Positions 9,417 through 18,844 of a DNA stretch of 64,000 nucleotides are shown here, one piece after another. The DNA comes from UBA5486 sp036744795 (GTDB taxonomy: Bacteria; Bacillota; UBA4882; UBA10575). Position 1 is the stretch's first letter. Every line of letters begins with the position of its first letter. The translations under genes were made by a program, and so were the position numbers. The stretch lies in NCBI GenBank assembly GCA_036744795.1, contig DAIOHK010000002.1:62001-126000 (forward strand). Direction: 5' to 3'. Below the pieces are notes generated by a model that ran no database searches, had not been told where the DNA came from, and saw only the letters and a list, made by a program, of their open reading frames with translations.

Positions 9417-10097
9417 ATGTCTGAGGGTTTTGAGGCAATTGAAAATATCTTTATCAGTGATCTTAAAGCCCATCTTCGGGAAGATTATTTTCTTCATATC
9501 ATACTTTTGGTGATAATTATTCTTAGTTTAATCCTCATCTTGTTCTGGCCTACCGGAGTAGTTGCTGGTTTTCACCGGCCGTTATTAGGGGGATTCTTTG
9601 CTAATACCCTCTTAATATCGATATTTGTAGTAAATCTAATCCTGCTAAATCAGAAAAATAAGTTCCCCCGGATGCTCACGATACAGGAATGGGTTTTTAA
9701 TGCTTATCTTTCACGTAGTAAAGTTGTACTCGGAAAAGTTTTTTCTCTTACCCTACAAGGTTTTTTGATCCTTTTTTCTACCCTACCCCTGGGATTAATG
9801 GTTTTTTTTGCCGGAGGCTTTTCTGCTTATGGCTTAGGTCTTCTATACCTGTTATCAGCTTTAATTGCCATTGCCGGTAATTGGATTGGTCTTTATCTAC
9901 TGGAAAGTTACCCCCATAAATCTTTGAAAACTAATATTACTGTTGTTGCTTGTTACCTGTTGGGAACAATCGTCTCTAGTTTCTTTTCCCCTCCTTACCT
10001 ACGGGTTAATATTCCTTTTCAAATCGGCCTCTTCTGCTTTGCTGGCCTGCTTTTTCTGGCTTTAGTTACTAATATCATGGGGCTGTTTTTTAAATGA
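9417..10097 (+). CDS. Polytopic membrane protein of the MoxR-VWA cluster
   Basis: 226 residues with about six predicted membrane helices (for example LHIILLVIIILSLILILF, LLGGFFANTLLISIFVVNLIL, FLILFSTLPLGLMVFFAG). AAAGGGG precedes the ATG. No transporter signature is evident, but the length and helix spacing recall ABC-2 type permease subunits. It starts 16 bases after the upstream gene and overlaps the next by the ATGA tetranucleotide, so it is translationally coupled. Likely a membrane component of the same complex; precise function unknown. Confidence 0.7.
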   Translation: MSEGFEAIENIFISDLKAHLREDYFLHIILLVIIILSLILILFWPTGVVAGFHRPLLGGFFANTLLISIFVVNLILLNQKNKFPRMLTIQEWVFNAYLSRSKVVLGKVFSLTLQGFLILFSTLPLGLMVFFAGGFSAYGLGLLYLLSALIAIAGNWIGLYLLESYPHKSLKTNITVVACYLLGTIVSSFFSPPYLRVNIPFQIGLFCFAGLLFLALVTNIMGLFFK

Positions 10098-11362
10098 AGC
10101 AAAAAAGCGAACTTAATGATCATAACAAAATAATAATGCAAACCCTGGAAAACTTGAAACAGGAATATCGGAAATTCAAAATTTTATCCGCGTTTATGCA
10201 AGGAATTTTAGCCACTCTTATCCTAATCTTCTGCCTAGTCTTGTGCAAAAAGTTCTTTTATCCTAATCTTAACCGCTCTTATTTCTTTTTAGCATTAAGC
10301 TGTCCGGTATTAGCCTTATTTATTAATCTCATTCAACCTTGTAATCTAGAAATTTTAATCCCAGAAGCCGACAGGCGACTTGGTTTAAAAGAGATGCTCA
10401 GCACCGTCTATCAATATTTGAAAAAAGAACCGGAGAACCCCTTTCTCCCTTTTTTACAGACGACTTTAGCAGAGCAACTAGAATTTCTCCCACTCAAACA
10501 GGTCTTTCCGCTCAAAAATTCACTACTTATGAATATAACTCTGGTTTCATTCTTACTTTTAATCCTAGTGTTACTCCCAGGACGCACCCTTCTTTTTTTT
10601 ACTACTCCTAGTTCTCCTAGATTAGAACTAGGTCAAGTAAACCAAACAGGGGATGATGAAACTCCCACCAACAACCAGTTCTTTCCTCAAATCTCTGGCA
10701 AAAATCAAAATCGCAATCTAGAAAAACCTGAGGATATCTCTTCCCGACCTCAGCAAGATCCTGGGATAAATCATTTTTATGCTTCTGAACAAGAAAAATT
10801 AGAACAACGTTTATCAGAACATAGTGAGGTAAGAGACTTCCGCCATGAACAAAAAGGAGAAAAATCTCCTTTCCCTGATAATCTACATGAATCTGGATCC
10901 GCCCCTGGAGAACAGGAGGAAAAAGAGCGACCGACTAGAGTAGCAAGTGAAGAAGGGGTAAATCCTGACTCTCCTGGAGAATTACCTGGAGAGGAAATTC
11001 AAGATTCCAAAAAAGAAACAACTCAGAAAGATAAGGATAGTAGGCAGCAGCTAAATCCGGAGGATGATGATGATTCTCACCCAAGAGGCTCTTATGGAGA
11101 CCACTCCTCTGTTAAACCCGAGGAGGAGAAAACCTCCCCGGAATCAGCAGGATATAAACCTACCGGGATCGATTCATTACAAGTTAATGATTCCTATCTT
11201 TCCACTTATTTAGAGGAACTTTTTCCTCCGGAACCTGGAGTTCAAAACAACGATTTTTACCAGCGGCTTTTAAAGTATAATACACATCTTATACCTGGCA
11301 TGATTAGCGAGGAGATCCCAATTTTTCATCGGGAACTAATTAAAGAGTACTTTTCGCAATAA
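10094..11362 (+). CDS. Membrane protein with long acidic disordered linker, MoxR-VWA cluster
   Basis: 422 residues overlapping the previous gene by four bases. Three hydrophobic segments lie in the first 160 residues (FMQGILATLILIFCLVLC, YFFLALSCPVLALFINLI, ITLVSFLLLILVLLPG). A 190-residue low-complexity stretch rich in Glu, Asp, Ser, Pro and Gln follows (for example PGEQEEKERPTRVASEEG), then a short ordered C-terminus (YLSTYLEELFPPEPGVQNNDFYQRLL). Similar N-terminal-membrane, long-linker proteins occur beside moxR in other bacteria. Inferred: the linker tethers a short C-terminal peptide that could be presented to the ATPase. No enzymatic motif is visible. Confidence 0.65.
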   Translation: MKQKSELNDHNKIIMQTLENLKQEYRKFKILSAFMQGILATLILIFCLVLCKKFFYPNLNRSYFFLALSCPVLALFINLIQPCNLEILIPEADRRLGLKEMLSTVYQYLKKEPENPFLPFLQTTLAEQLEFLPLKQVFPLKNSLLMNITLVSFLLLILVLLPGRTLLFFTTPSSPRLELGQVNQTGDDETPTNNQFFPQISGKNQNRNLEKPEDISSRPQQDPGINHFYASEQEKLEQRLSEHSEVRDFRHEQKGEKSPFPDNLHESGSAPGEQEEKERPTRVASEEGVNPDSPGELPGEEIQDSKKETTQKDKDSRQQLNPEDDDDSHPRGSYGDHSSVKPEEEKTSPESAGYKPTGIDSLQVNDSYLSTYLEELFPPEPGVQNNDFYQRLLKYNTHLIPGMISEEIPIFHRELIKEYFSQ

Positions 11363-11370
11363 ATTAATTT

Positions 11371-11479
11371 GAATTCGTGACATCTTAAGACACCATGGGA
11401 AATCGTGGAAGCCTGCGATAGCGTTTTCCATGGTATAGATCAATGAGTCACGGATTCAGAACTACAGAACTTCAGATAT
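11371..11479 (-). repeat. Family C composite repeat: large palindrome plus octamers
   Basis: An imperfect palindrome at 11371-11457 runs from GAATTCGTGAC to GTCACGGATTC, with an inner stem CCATGGGAAATCG / CGTTTTCCATGG. Two units of an octamer (TGTAGTTC and TGAAGTTC on the minus strand) follow, then a family A repeat. The same modules in the same order, on the other strand, occur at 60785-60951. It lies between the third gene of the cluster and moxR. No coding frame is present. Confidence 0.8.
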
Positions 11480-11518
11480 GTGGTTAAATCTTAAATAATT
11501 AAATTATGCAATTCCTTA
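11480..11518 (-). repeat. Family A repeat
   Basis: Full family A copy in reverse orientation: GTGGTTAAATC on the left and AAATTATGCAATTCCTTA on the right. It is contiguous with the family C palindrome and lies 62 bases upstream of the moxR start. Confidence 0.8.
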
Positions 11519-11580
11519 GGTTAAATAAAGCCTAAAGCAAAAAGTTACTACTAACAATACAACTTAAAAGAGGAGATATG

Positions 11581-12564
11581 ATGGATAAAAAGAGAATTGA
11601 AGAATATCAGCAGCTTTTGTCTGCAGCCAAAAAAGAAATTAGTAAAGTTATCATCGGCTTAGAAGAAATTATTGATGATCTGTTAGTTTCTATTCTGAAT
11701 AATGGTCATGTCCTACTGGAAGGTTTACCGGGTTTAGGCAAGACCTTACTGGTCCGTACTTTAAGTCAAGTTTTTGCTTTGAAATATTCCCGCATTCAGT
11801 TTACACCCGACTTAATGCCCGCTGATATTACCGGAACCAATATTTTAATGGAAGATACAAATGGCCGGCGCTATTTTGAGTTTAAAAAGGGACCACTTTT
11901 TGCCCAAATTATCTTGGCAGATGAGATTAACCGTGCTACAGCCAAAACTCAATCCGCTCTCCTCGAAGCAATGCAGGAACAGAGTATTACAATTGCGGGG
12001 GAAACCTACCATTTACAGAACCCTTTTTTTGTGTTAGCTACGCAAAACCCATTGGAATTGGAAGGAACTTATCCCTTGCCTGAAGCCCAGCTCGACAGGT
12101 TTTTCTTCAAGCTCAAGTTTGGCTTTCCTCACCTTGAAGAACTAAAGGTAATTTTAGAGAATACTACCAGTAATACGAAGGTTACGCTGAACCATATAAT
12201 CGAAACTAATGAGTTACAAAAAATTCAGATTCTGATTCGGGAGGTTCCAATCTCCTCTGATGTTCTCGACTATGCCGCCCGCATGATCCTTGCTACTCAC
12301 CCTGAAATGCCGGAAGCAAGCCCAAGGGTAAGAAAATTTATTCGCTATGGAGCCAGTCCCCGCGGGGGGCAAGCCTTGATTCTAGGTGGAAAAGCCCGTT
12401 CTTTTATGCAAGGAAACTATTATGTAAATTTTGATGATATCAGAAAAGTTGCCATTCCTGCTCTTCGCCACCGGATCATTCTTAATTTTGAAGGTGAAGC
12501 ATCCGGAATCAAAGTAGAAGATTTGATCAAGGAGATCATTAATGAGGTACCGGAAAAGATCTAA
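11581..12564 (+). CDS. MoxR family AAA+ ATPase
   Basis: 327 residues. AGGAG at 11571-11575 favours the ATG at 11581 (five-base spacing) over the adjacent ATG at 11578. Walker A is GLPGLGKT (near residue 48) and Walker B is IILADEINRA (near 113). Family signatures are QFTPDLMPADITGT and LLEAMQEQSITI, then ATQNPLELEGTYPLPEAQLDRF, followed by a C-terminal lid (SPRVRKFIRYGASPRGGQAL). MoxR ATPases act with VWA-domain partners as chaperone-like or metal-insertion machines, and DUF58 and two VWA proteins follow at once. The client here is unknown. An 808-aa-scale fusion or truncation is not seen; length is normal. Confidence 0.95.
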   Translation: MDKKRIEEYQQLLSAAKKEISKVIIGLEEIIDDLLVSILNNGHVLLEGLPGLGKTLLVRTLSQVFALKYSRIQFTPDLMPADITGTNILMEDTNGRRYFEFKKGPLFAQIILADEINRATAKTQSALLEAMQEQSITIAGETYHLQNPFFVLATQNPLELEGTYPLPEAQLDRFFFKLKFGFPHLEELKVILENTTSNTKVTLNHIIETNELQKIQILIREVPISSDVLDYAARMILATHPEMPEASPRVRKFIRYGASPRGGQALILGGKARSFMQGNYYVNFDDIRKVAIPALRHRIILNFEGEASGIKVEDLIKEIINEVPEKI

Positions 12565-12590
12565 TTTTTAGTGGAGCTATCAATAGTATG

Positions 12591-12632
12591 TAGTCAAATC
12601 TTAAATCGATCAATTTAAATTATACACTTCCT
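12591..12632 (-). repeat. Family A repeat (diverged), inside an operon
   Basis: TAGTCAAATCTTAAAT on the left and AAATTATACACTTCCTTG on the right correspond to the family A halves with several changes. It fills the gap between moxR and the DUF58 gene, which otherwise look co-transcribed. Confidence 0.6.
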
Positions 12633-12668
12633 TGTTCTTAGGATTCATCTACTAAAGGAGGAGCTTTA

Positions 12669-13541
12669 ATGCTTTGGGAGAGCGATTTTCTGCGTTTCTT
12701 GGAAAAACTTGAGCTCATCGCGGCAAAAACCAGACATACTCTTTTTATGGGTCAGCTTTCCAGCCATAAACCGGGAAATGGGCTGGAATTCAAAGATTAC
12801 CGCTCGTATCAAAGAGGCGATGATTTCCGTTACATAGACTGGAATTTGTTCTCCCGTTTAGAGCAGCTCTTTTTAAAAGAATTTGTTGAGGAACGAGACT
12901 TTCTTGTGTATCTGCTTATTGATAAAAGCAGTTCTATGGGATTAGGAACACCATCTAAACTTGAGTTTGCGATAAAACTAGCCGCTGCTTTGGGCTATAT
13001 CGCTTTGGCTGGTGCGGATCAGGTAGGAGGAGCATTTTTCTCTACCTATCCTGAGACCGAGTTAAAACCAATTAAAGGGAAAAATCGGTTCGAACAACTG
13101 TTTACTTTTCTCGAACAGGCTCAAGCCGGCGGCCGGACCGACTTAAATTATTCGTTGTCATTCCTTGGCCAAAAATATAAAAAGCCTGGACTGGTAGTAA
13201 TTTTATCTGATCTTCATACAGAGAAAGATTATGAAGATGGTCTTAAAATCCTTAAAAAACGCGGTTGGGAGATCTGGATTTTTCAGATTCTTGACCAATG
13301 GGAACTTAAACCCACCGCTGATCAAGAAGTTTATCTGATCGATGCAGAAACCGGCCGTACTAAAGAAGTGATTCTTAATCAGGAAGCCATCAAGAGTTAT
13401 CTTGATAATTTTAAAGCAATGCAGACCCGAACTTTAGATTTAGCCCGGCACTACGGGTTTAGCTTTCTTACTCTATCTACAGCCCAGCCTGTAGAAGAGG
13501 TGCTGATCGAAACTTTATATAAAGAAAGGCTGATCAGATAA
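12669..13541 (+). CDS. DUF58 domain protein
   Basis: 290 residues with AAAGGAGGAG before the ATG. The DUF58 signature is clear: GNGLEFKDYRSYQRGDDFRY, then IDWNLFSRLEQLFLKEFVEE. The adjoining VWA-like core has YLLIDKSSSMG, a MIDAS-type DxSxS motif, and VVILSDLH. DUF58 proteins are the standard soluble partner of MoxR ATPases and are thought to present metal-dependent adhesion (MIDAS) contacts. Its stop codon directly precedes the GTG of the next gene, so the two are coupled. Confidence 0.93.
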   Translation: MLWESDFLRFLEKLELIAAKTRHTLFMGQLSSHKPGNGLEFKDYRSYQRGDDFRYIDWNLFSRLEQLFLKEFVEERDFLVYLLIDKSSSMGLGTPSKLEFAIKLAAALGYIALAGADQVGGAFFSTYPETELKPIKGKNRFEQLFTFLEQAQAGGRTDLNYSLSFLGQKYKKPGLVVILSDLHTEKDYEDGLKILKKRGWEIWIFQILDQWELKPTADQEVYLIDAETGRTKEVILNQEAIKSYLDNFKAMQTRTLDLARHYGFSFLTLSTAQPVEEVLIETLYKERLIR

Positions 13542-15392
13542 GTGAAGTTCCTGAATTTTTCTGCCCTTTATCATCTTTTTACCCTGGGATTGATTCTCCT
13601 TTTTCATCTCCTGCAACAAGGAAGAAAAGAGCTGGTCGTTCCTTCGCTCCTGCTTTGGGAAGATCAAGAAGAAAACCGTACTTCAAAAATAAAATGGCGT
13701 TTAAAACCTACTCTTCTCCTTTTTATTCATCTATTAATCACTGCCTTACTCGTCTTTTCTCTGCTAGATCCAGTTATACCGGGAGGAAGGTCTAATACAA
13801 ACCGGCTTGTTCTGATTATTGATTCTTCCGCCAGCATGCAAAGTACCGAACTTCTTCCCAATCGTTTTCAACATGCTATCAATAAAGCTATTAAAATGAT
13901 CCAAAAGAATAGTTCCCGGGAGATTGCTCTTCTGGTAGCTGATTCTGAACCTCGGGTTTTATCTAATTTTACACTTGATCACCAACAAATAATAAAAGTA
14001 CTACGATCCCTCCAGCCATCCGATGCTGCCGATGATCCTGAAGCTGTCCTAAACCTGGCTTCATCACTAGTAAAGAATGATACAAGTGCAGAGATCTTCT
14101 TTTTTACTGATGGCGCTTTTCCCCAATCTAAAGATCAAATGCAGCCAGCATTTAAGATTATTCAAATTGGAAGCTCCACTGATAATCTGGGGATAATCGA
14201 ACTTAAAACCGCATCCTCCGGCCAGGCCGGCGAATATCAGATTATGGTGAAAATAGGGAACTTTTCTCCAGCTATGCATACCGTCCCGCTTAAAATTAAT
14301 AATCCGGAAGGATTAATCATCCGGGATACTCTGGCTTTTGAACCCTGGGAAGAAAAGACCCTAACCTATAATCTTTTCACATCCCAACGGTTACCTTTTC
14401 GCCTTACATTAGAGACCAATGATGCTTTAGCAATCGATAATTATGCCGATTTTATTCTTGGTCCAGTTAACCTCCGGGTTTTACTGGTAGGACCAGGCAA
14501 CTTCTTTTTAGAAAGAGGGCTCCGCTGTTTACCCCATCTGGAGCTGTTTACCAGGGCAACAATTACGCCTCAAGAAGCCGCCCGCTTTGACTTAGTTATC
14601 TTTGACGGCTTTACCCCCCCTTATGGAATGGAGGGAAATTTAGTCTTGATCAATACCTCCCTACCCGAATGGGAAATAGAACCTACCAAAAATGTCCTGA
14701 GTAAAGCGGAGTTTAGCTGGTGGAAGACCTCTCACCCTCTATTTCGTTTTGTCGATCTTAGTGCCTTAAAAGTTAAAGAATACTCTACGCTCATCCCTTC
14801 GGAGATCGAAAGTGAAACCCTGGTTTCATCATCCAAAGGAGCTCTAGTCACTATGATCGAAAATCCCACTGGTAGAATACTGGTCTTTCATTTTGATTTA
14901 GAACAATCTAATCTCCCAATCCAGGTAGGATTCCCCATTATGCTATCTAACCTTGTTTCCTGGTATTATCCTGAATATTCAGATCCGGAAATTAACCATG
15001 ATAAGACCGGTAAGATCTTAATCGTTGCAGCCGGGCCACGAAAACAACCTATTAAAGCATTATCACCTGATGGTAAAGAAGAAAAACTCCACCAGGGATT
15101 AAAGGGCTATGCCATTACTGCCACTAAGCAACAGGGTATTTACCAGATCATTATGGAAGATGGTAGCTCAGACTATTATGCCGTTAATCTATTGTCATCG
15201 AATGAATCTAATCTTACCCCCCGTAGTTTTACCACACCTAACGCACTTTCAAATAGTAATAGCCAGAATACAAGTTTGTGTTATAAAGAATTATGGCCCT
15301 TACTGAACTTAATAATTCTCATGTTATTGATCATCGAATACTATCTATACCATCGTCCAGTAAGATTTATTTGGGGGAGGAATAAACAATGA
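13542..15392 (+). CDS. BatA-like VWA membrane protein
   Basis: 616 residues with a GTG start directly after the DUF58 stop. The N-terminus (FSALYHLFTLGLILLFHLLQ, then KPTLLLFIHLLITALLVFSLL) is the two-helix BatA domain. A VWA domain follows, with the MIDAS motif LIIDSSASM. A central segment (LRVLLVGPGNFFLERGLRCL, FDLVIFDGF) resembles a GATase1-like Rossmann fold, and a C-terminal membrane helix ends the protein (LWPLLNLIILMLLIIEYYLY). The bulk is predicted outside the cytoplasm. The last four bases overlap the next start (ATGA). Confidence 0.85.
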   Translation: MKFLNFSALYHLFTLGLILLFHLLQQGRKELVVPSLLLWEDQEENRTSKIKWRLKPTLLLFIHLLITALLVFSLLDPVIPGGRSNTNRLVLIIDSSASMQSTELLPNRFQHAINKAIKMIQKNSSREIALLVADSEPRVLSNFTLDHQQIIKVLRSLQPSDAADDPEAVLNLASSLVKNDTSAEIFFFTDGAFPQSKDQMQPAFKIIQIGSSTDNLGIIELKTASSGQAGEYQIMVKIGNFSPAMHTVPLKINNPEGLIIRDTLAFEPWEEKTLTYNLFTSQRLPFRLTLETNDALAIDNYADFILGPVNLRVLLVGPGNFFLERGLRCLPHLELFTRATITPQEAARFDLVIFDGFTPPYGMEGNLVLINTSLPEWEIEPTKNVLSKAEFSWWKTSHPLFRFVDLSALKVKEYSTLIPSEIESETLVSSSKGALVTMIENPTGRILVFHFDLEQSNLPIQVGFPIMLSNLVSWYYPEYSDPEINHDKTGKILIVAAGPRKQPIKALSPDGKEEKLHQGLKGYAITATKQQGIYQIIMEDGSSDYYAVNLLSSNESNLTPRSFTTPNALSNSNSQNTSLCYKELWPLLNLIILMLLIIEYYLYHRPVRFIWGRNKQ

Positions 15393-18052
15393 AATTGATA
15401 TTAAACTTCACCTGGCCTTATTTTCTAGTTTTACTCTTAATCCTCCCGCTCACATATTTTATCTATAAAAAAAGTTCCCGCCAGATAAAAAAAGCCAGGG
15501 AAAAAGTAGCCTTGCTTATCCGTATTTTACTTTTTACCCTCCTGGTTTTAGCTTTAGCTCAGCCTGGTTTAAAAATTCCCCTACCGGGACAGACCATTAT
15601 CTTTCTTGTTGACCACTCGGAGAGTATTCTCCCGGAAGAGTACGAACGGAGCCGGGAGTTTATTCATAATGCTCTTACTTGGAAAAAGAAGACAGACAAA
15701 GCCGGAATTATCACCTTTGGCGCATCTCCCTCAATAGAAATACCCCCCGCCGAAGATCTGTATTTTTCTGAATTTGAATCCGCACCTCCGGAATATTTTA
15801 CTAATATAGAATCAGGTCTGGAATTAGCCCTGTCTAATCTGCCAGTTGACGGCAATCGGAGAGTTGTACTGATTAGTGATGGGCAAGAAAACTCCGGTCA
15901 GGCTGCTCTTGTTGCCTTAAAATTCAAAGATCAAGGCATACCAATCGATGTTTTTCCTTTAAAGAACCAGACCGGGCCGGAGGTCCAATTAGAAGAGTTA
16001 TTTCTTCCTTCAACTGTAAAAATTGATGAGGAATTTTCAGTAAGAATTCTCTGTTACAGTTCTCAAGAGGCTGAAGGTGTTCTTCGTCTTTACTGCAACG
16101 ACCTTCTTGTTAAAGCCGAACCTATTACTTTACACCCAGGAAAGAATCTTTTTCTATTTTTACAATCACTATCCGTGGGAGGAACTTACCTCTATCGAGC
16201 GGAGATTGAAGCAGAGCCGGATACTTACCTTTTAAATAATCAGGGAACAGGCTTAATTATGGTATCAGGAGAAAAACGTCTGCTTATTGTCGGAAAAGAT
16301 GACCCGGAAACCCAAAATTTTATTAACCTTTTGTCTACCAATGGTTTTTCTATTAAACAAAAATCTCTAAATAATTTTTATGAAAATTTTACAGAACTCT
16401 CTTCCTATGCTGCAATTATTTTGAATAATATCCCTTATTCCCAACTTACTCCGGGACAAATAGACCAACTCCAAACTTATGTCTATGATTTAGGCGGAGG
16501 AATAATCACAATTGCCGGGAGAGCTAATTATAGCCAAGGCCATCAGTCTCAATCCAGTTTCGAAGCAATGCTTCCCATCCATTCTTCTTTAGAACAAAGG
16601 ATCCTTTTCCCTACTCTCACCCTACTTCCAGTGATCGATGTTTCCGGAAGCATGGATGAAGAGCAGGATGAAAGCGGTGTAACCAAGATACGTCTGGCCA
16701 AAGAGGCCACCATAGCCGCACTAGATCTACTGATCAATGAAGAACGCATCGGGATTTTAGCTTTTAGTAATAGACCCCGGTGGGTGGTCCCGATTCAAAA
16801 TGCCGAAGATAAAGAAAGGATAATTCAGAGGATTGCTCCCTTACAAGCTGGTGGGAACACTAACCTCTACCCAGCTCTAGAAGAAGCATACCGGGCTTTA
16901 TCCCGAGAAAAAACTTCTATCCGCCATATTCTACTCCTTTCTGATGGAATCTCAGAACCCGGTGATTTTAAACAACTTGCCTCAGCAATAACTAGTAATG
17001 GTATTACAATCAGTACTGTAGGGATTGGTAAAGATGCCGACCGAAAACTTCTGGCCGATTTAGCAGTCTGGGGCGGGGGAAAAACTTATTATACAGAAGA
17101 CTTTAGCTCTATCCCACAGGTTTTTATCACAGAAACCAGCCGGCTGCTCCGTCCAGCAGTCAGGGAAGAAAGTTTCCAACCTACTCTGCAAAGTTTAATT
17201 CCACCAATTTCCGGGATTGATTGGCAACAAGCACCTAAGCTCCATGGTTTTGTTGCTTCTACTCCCCGTGATCTGGCCACTACTTTTCTTACAACTCCAG
17301 ATCATTCTCCTTTATTGTCCGGCTGGAGATATGGTCTGGGCAGAACAGTCAGCTTTCTGTCGGATTTAGGACAAGATTGGGCCCGTGACTGGCTGGAATG
17401 GAAGGATTATGAAAAATTCTGGTCTCAAGTCATAAACTGGGTAATCCCTTCCCAGCAACATAGTACACTCTTTCCCCAAGTCTTTGCTGAAAATGACCTG
17501 GGAATAATTAAAGTAGATGCCCTCGACCATAAGGGTAATTTTATGAATTTCCTTACAGTAAAAGCTCGGATTACCGGTCCCGATCATCAAGTAGCAACTA
17601 CTATTCCCCTTACACAAACAGGTCCTGGAGAATACCAGGGTAGTTTTCCAATCGAAAAAGCTGGAGACTATTTAGTAGCTGTTACCTGGAAGCAAAACGG
17701 AGCAGAAACTGAAGAAGGACCGATTCTGGCTAGCCTCTCAGTACCCTACTCCCCGGAGTACCGGTTTTTTGTTGATGATAACCGATTACTACCAAAACTT
17801 GCTGCTTTTACAGGCGGTAAAATTCTTTCCTCACCGGACGAAGTCTTTCAACCGGTAACCGGAGTTACTAATAGGACCATTAATCTTGGACCTTGGATTC
17901 TACTTTTTATTTTATATCTTTTCCTCATTGATGTGGCCATTCGGTTTTTCCCTGGAATAGTTAATCTCTGTACCAAAATACAGCAATTTTTATTTTCCAC
18001 AAGACAATTTTTCCGCATTAAGATAAAAAAGCCGGGGAATACGAAGAATTAG
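15389..18052 (+). CDS. Large membrane protein with two VWA domains and a GATase1-like domain
   Basis: 887 residues. Two N-terminal helices (about 8-25, 40-60) precede VWA-1 (MIDAS FLVDHSESI, near 72). A GATase1-like Rossmann segment lies at about 290-385 (RLLIVGKDDPETQNFINLL, AAIILNNIPYSQLTPGQIDQ). VWA-2 covers about 410-590 (VIDVSGSMDEEQ, AGGNTNLYPAL, HILLLSDG). A beta-rich tail and one C-terminal helix (PWILLFILYLFLIDVAI) complete it. Tandem VWA plus amidotransferase-like architecture is known from proteins of moxR operons. Last gene of the cluster; no terminator with a U-tract was seen after it. Confidence 0.85.
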   Translation: MKLILNFTWPYFLVLLLILPLTYFIYKKSSRQIKKAREKVALLIRILLFTLLVLALAQPGLKIPLPGQTIIFLVDHSESILPEEYERSREFIHNALTWKKKTDKAGIITFGASPSIEIPPAEDLYFSEFESAPPEYFTNIESGLELALSNLPVDGNRRVVLISDGQENSGQAALVALKFKDQGIPIDVFPLKNQTGPEVQLEELFLPSTVKIDEEFSVRILCYSSQEAEGVLRLYCNDLLVKAEPITLHPGKNLFLFLQSLSVGGTYLYRAEIEAEPDTYLLNNQGTGLIMVSGEKRLLIVGKDDPETQNFINLLSTNGFSIKQKSLNNFYENFTELSSYAAIILNNIPYSQLTPGQIDQLQTYVYDLGGGIITIAGRANYSQGHQSQSSFEAMLPIHSSLEQRILFPTLTLLPVIDVSGSMDEEQDESGVTKIRLAKEATIAALDLLINEERIGILAFSNRPRWVVPIQNAEDKERIIQRIAPLQAGGNTNLYPALEEAYRALSREKTSIRHILLLSDGISEPGDFKQLASAITSNGITISTVGIGKDADRKLLADLAVWGGGKTYYTEDFSSIPQVFITETSRLLRPAVREESFQPTLQSLIPPISGIDWQQAPKLHGFVASTPRDLATTFLTTPDHSPLLSGWRYGLGRTVSFLSDLGQDWARDWLEWKDYEKFWSQVINWVIPSQQHSTLFPQVFAENDLGIIKVDALDHKGNFMNFLTVKARITGPDHQVATTIPLTQTGPGEYQGSFPIEKAGDYLVAVTWKQNGAETEEGPILASLSVPYSPEYRFFVDDNRLLPKLAAFTGGKILSSPDEVFQPVTGVTNRTINLGPWILLFILYLFLIDVAIRFFPGIVNLCTKIQQFLFSTRQFFRIKIKKPGNTKN

Positions 18053-18194
18053 TCCGAAATAAACAAAAAAGTTCCTTTCCTCCAAACTTATAACTGTAAT
18101 CCATTCTTAACCAAGATTTCCCCCCCAAATCTTGGAGATACTATTCCTGTTCAGATAAACTTTTGAAAAATTATCAGAACAGGAGGTAATAATT

Positions 18195-18629
18195 TTGGCT
18201 AAACAAACCTTTAAAGCCACCATGGCTTGGTCCGGTCAGGGAGTTTACTGCGAAGGGGGAACCCGGGGTTTTAAAGTAGCTACTGATGAACCAAAGGAAC
18301 TAGGAGGGGATGACAGAGCTATGAACCCTGTTGAATTACTCCTTTGTTCTCTTGGTGGTTGTATGTGTATCTGTGCCGCTGCTTTTGCCCAAAAATGCCG
18401 AGTAGATTTAAAAGGGGTCTCTGTAGATCTAGAAGGTGATCTTGATCCTGACGGATTCTTGGGGAAAAACCCCAATACCCGCAAAGGATACCAGGAAATA
18501 AGGTTTAAAATTAATATTGATTCCCCCTCACCACAAGAGAATATCGATAAACTCCTATCAATTATCGAAGAACGTTGTCCGGTTTCCGATACCCTCTGCG
18601 GAGTCGAAGTCAAAAAATTTACTCAATAG
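18195..18629 (+). CDS. OsmC/Ohr family protein
   Basis: 144 residues starting at TTG, eight bases after a perfect AGGAGG. The two family cysteines are seen: Cys56 in LLCSLGGCM and Cys128 in EERCPVSDTL. Around the first there are extra cysteines (C51, C58, C60). OsmC/Ohr proteins are dimeric thiol peroxidases that reduce organic hydroperoxides in the cytoplasm. This sequence is closer to the general OsmC-like (YhfA/SACOL1771-type) branch than to Ohr. Probably monocistronic. Confidence 0.88.
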   Translation: MAKQTFKATMAWSGQGVYCEGGTRGFKVATDEPKELGGDDRAMNPVELLLCSLGGCMCICAAAFAQKCRVDLKGVSVDLEGDLDPDGFLGKNPNTRKGYQEIRFKINIDSPSPQENIDKLLSIIEERCPVSDTLCGVEVKKFTQ

Positions 18630-18646
18630 GGGAATTCTTCCCCTAT
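18626..18646 (+). terminator. Hairpin after OsmC gene, no U-tract
   Basis: Perfect 9-bp stem ATAGGGGAA / TTCCCCTAT with a 3-base loop, starting at the stop codon of the osmC-like gene. There is no T-run after it, so it may be an mRNA-stabilising or weak terminator hairpin. Confidence 0.4.
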
Positions 18647-18774
18647 CTACCCAGATCTGAAGTGGAGAATAACTTCTACCACTGCTGTAACAGAAAGCAA
18701 CCCCCAGGTTTAAGCAATTCTTGATGATCTTAATATTATATAAAAACAATTACTACCTTAGAAAATAGCCCTAG

Positions 18775-18834
18775 TTGATTCATCTGGTCTTGATTAAATC
18801 ACTTCGTGATAATTATGAAACCAGCATAAACAAC
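18775..18834 (+). repeat. Family B repeat, diverged copy
   Basis: Keeps the family B skeleton (GATTCATCTGG, then AAATCACTTCGTGAT in the centre, then CCAGCATAAACAAC). The outer arms have changed together so that CTGG now pairs with CCAG, a compensatory change that supports a base-paired structure. It lies ten bases before the near-consensus copy. Confidence 0.55.
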
Positions 18835-18844
18835 CAATTAAGTT

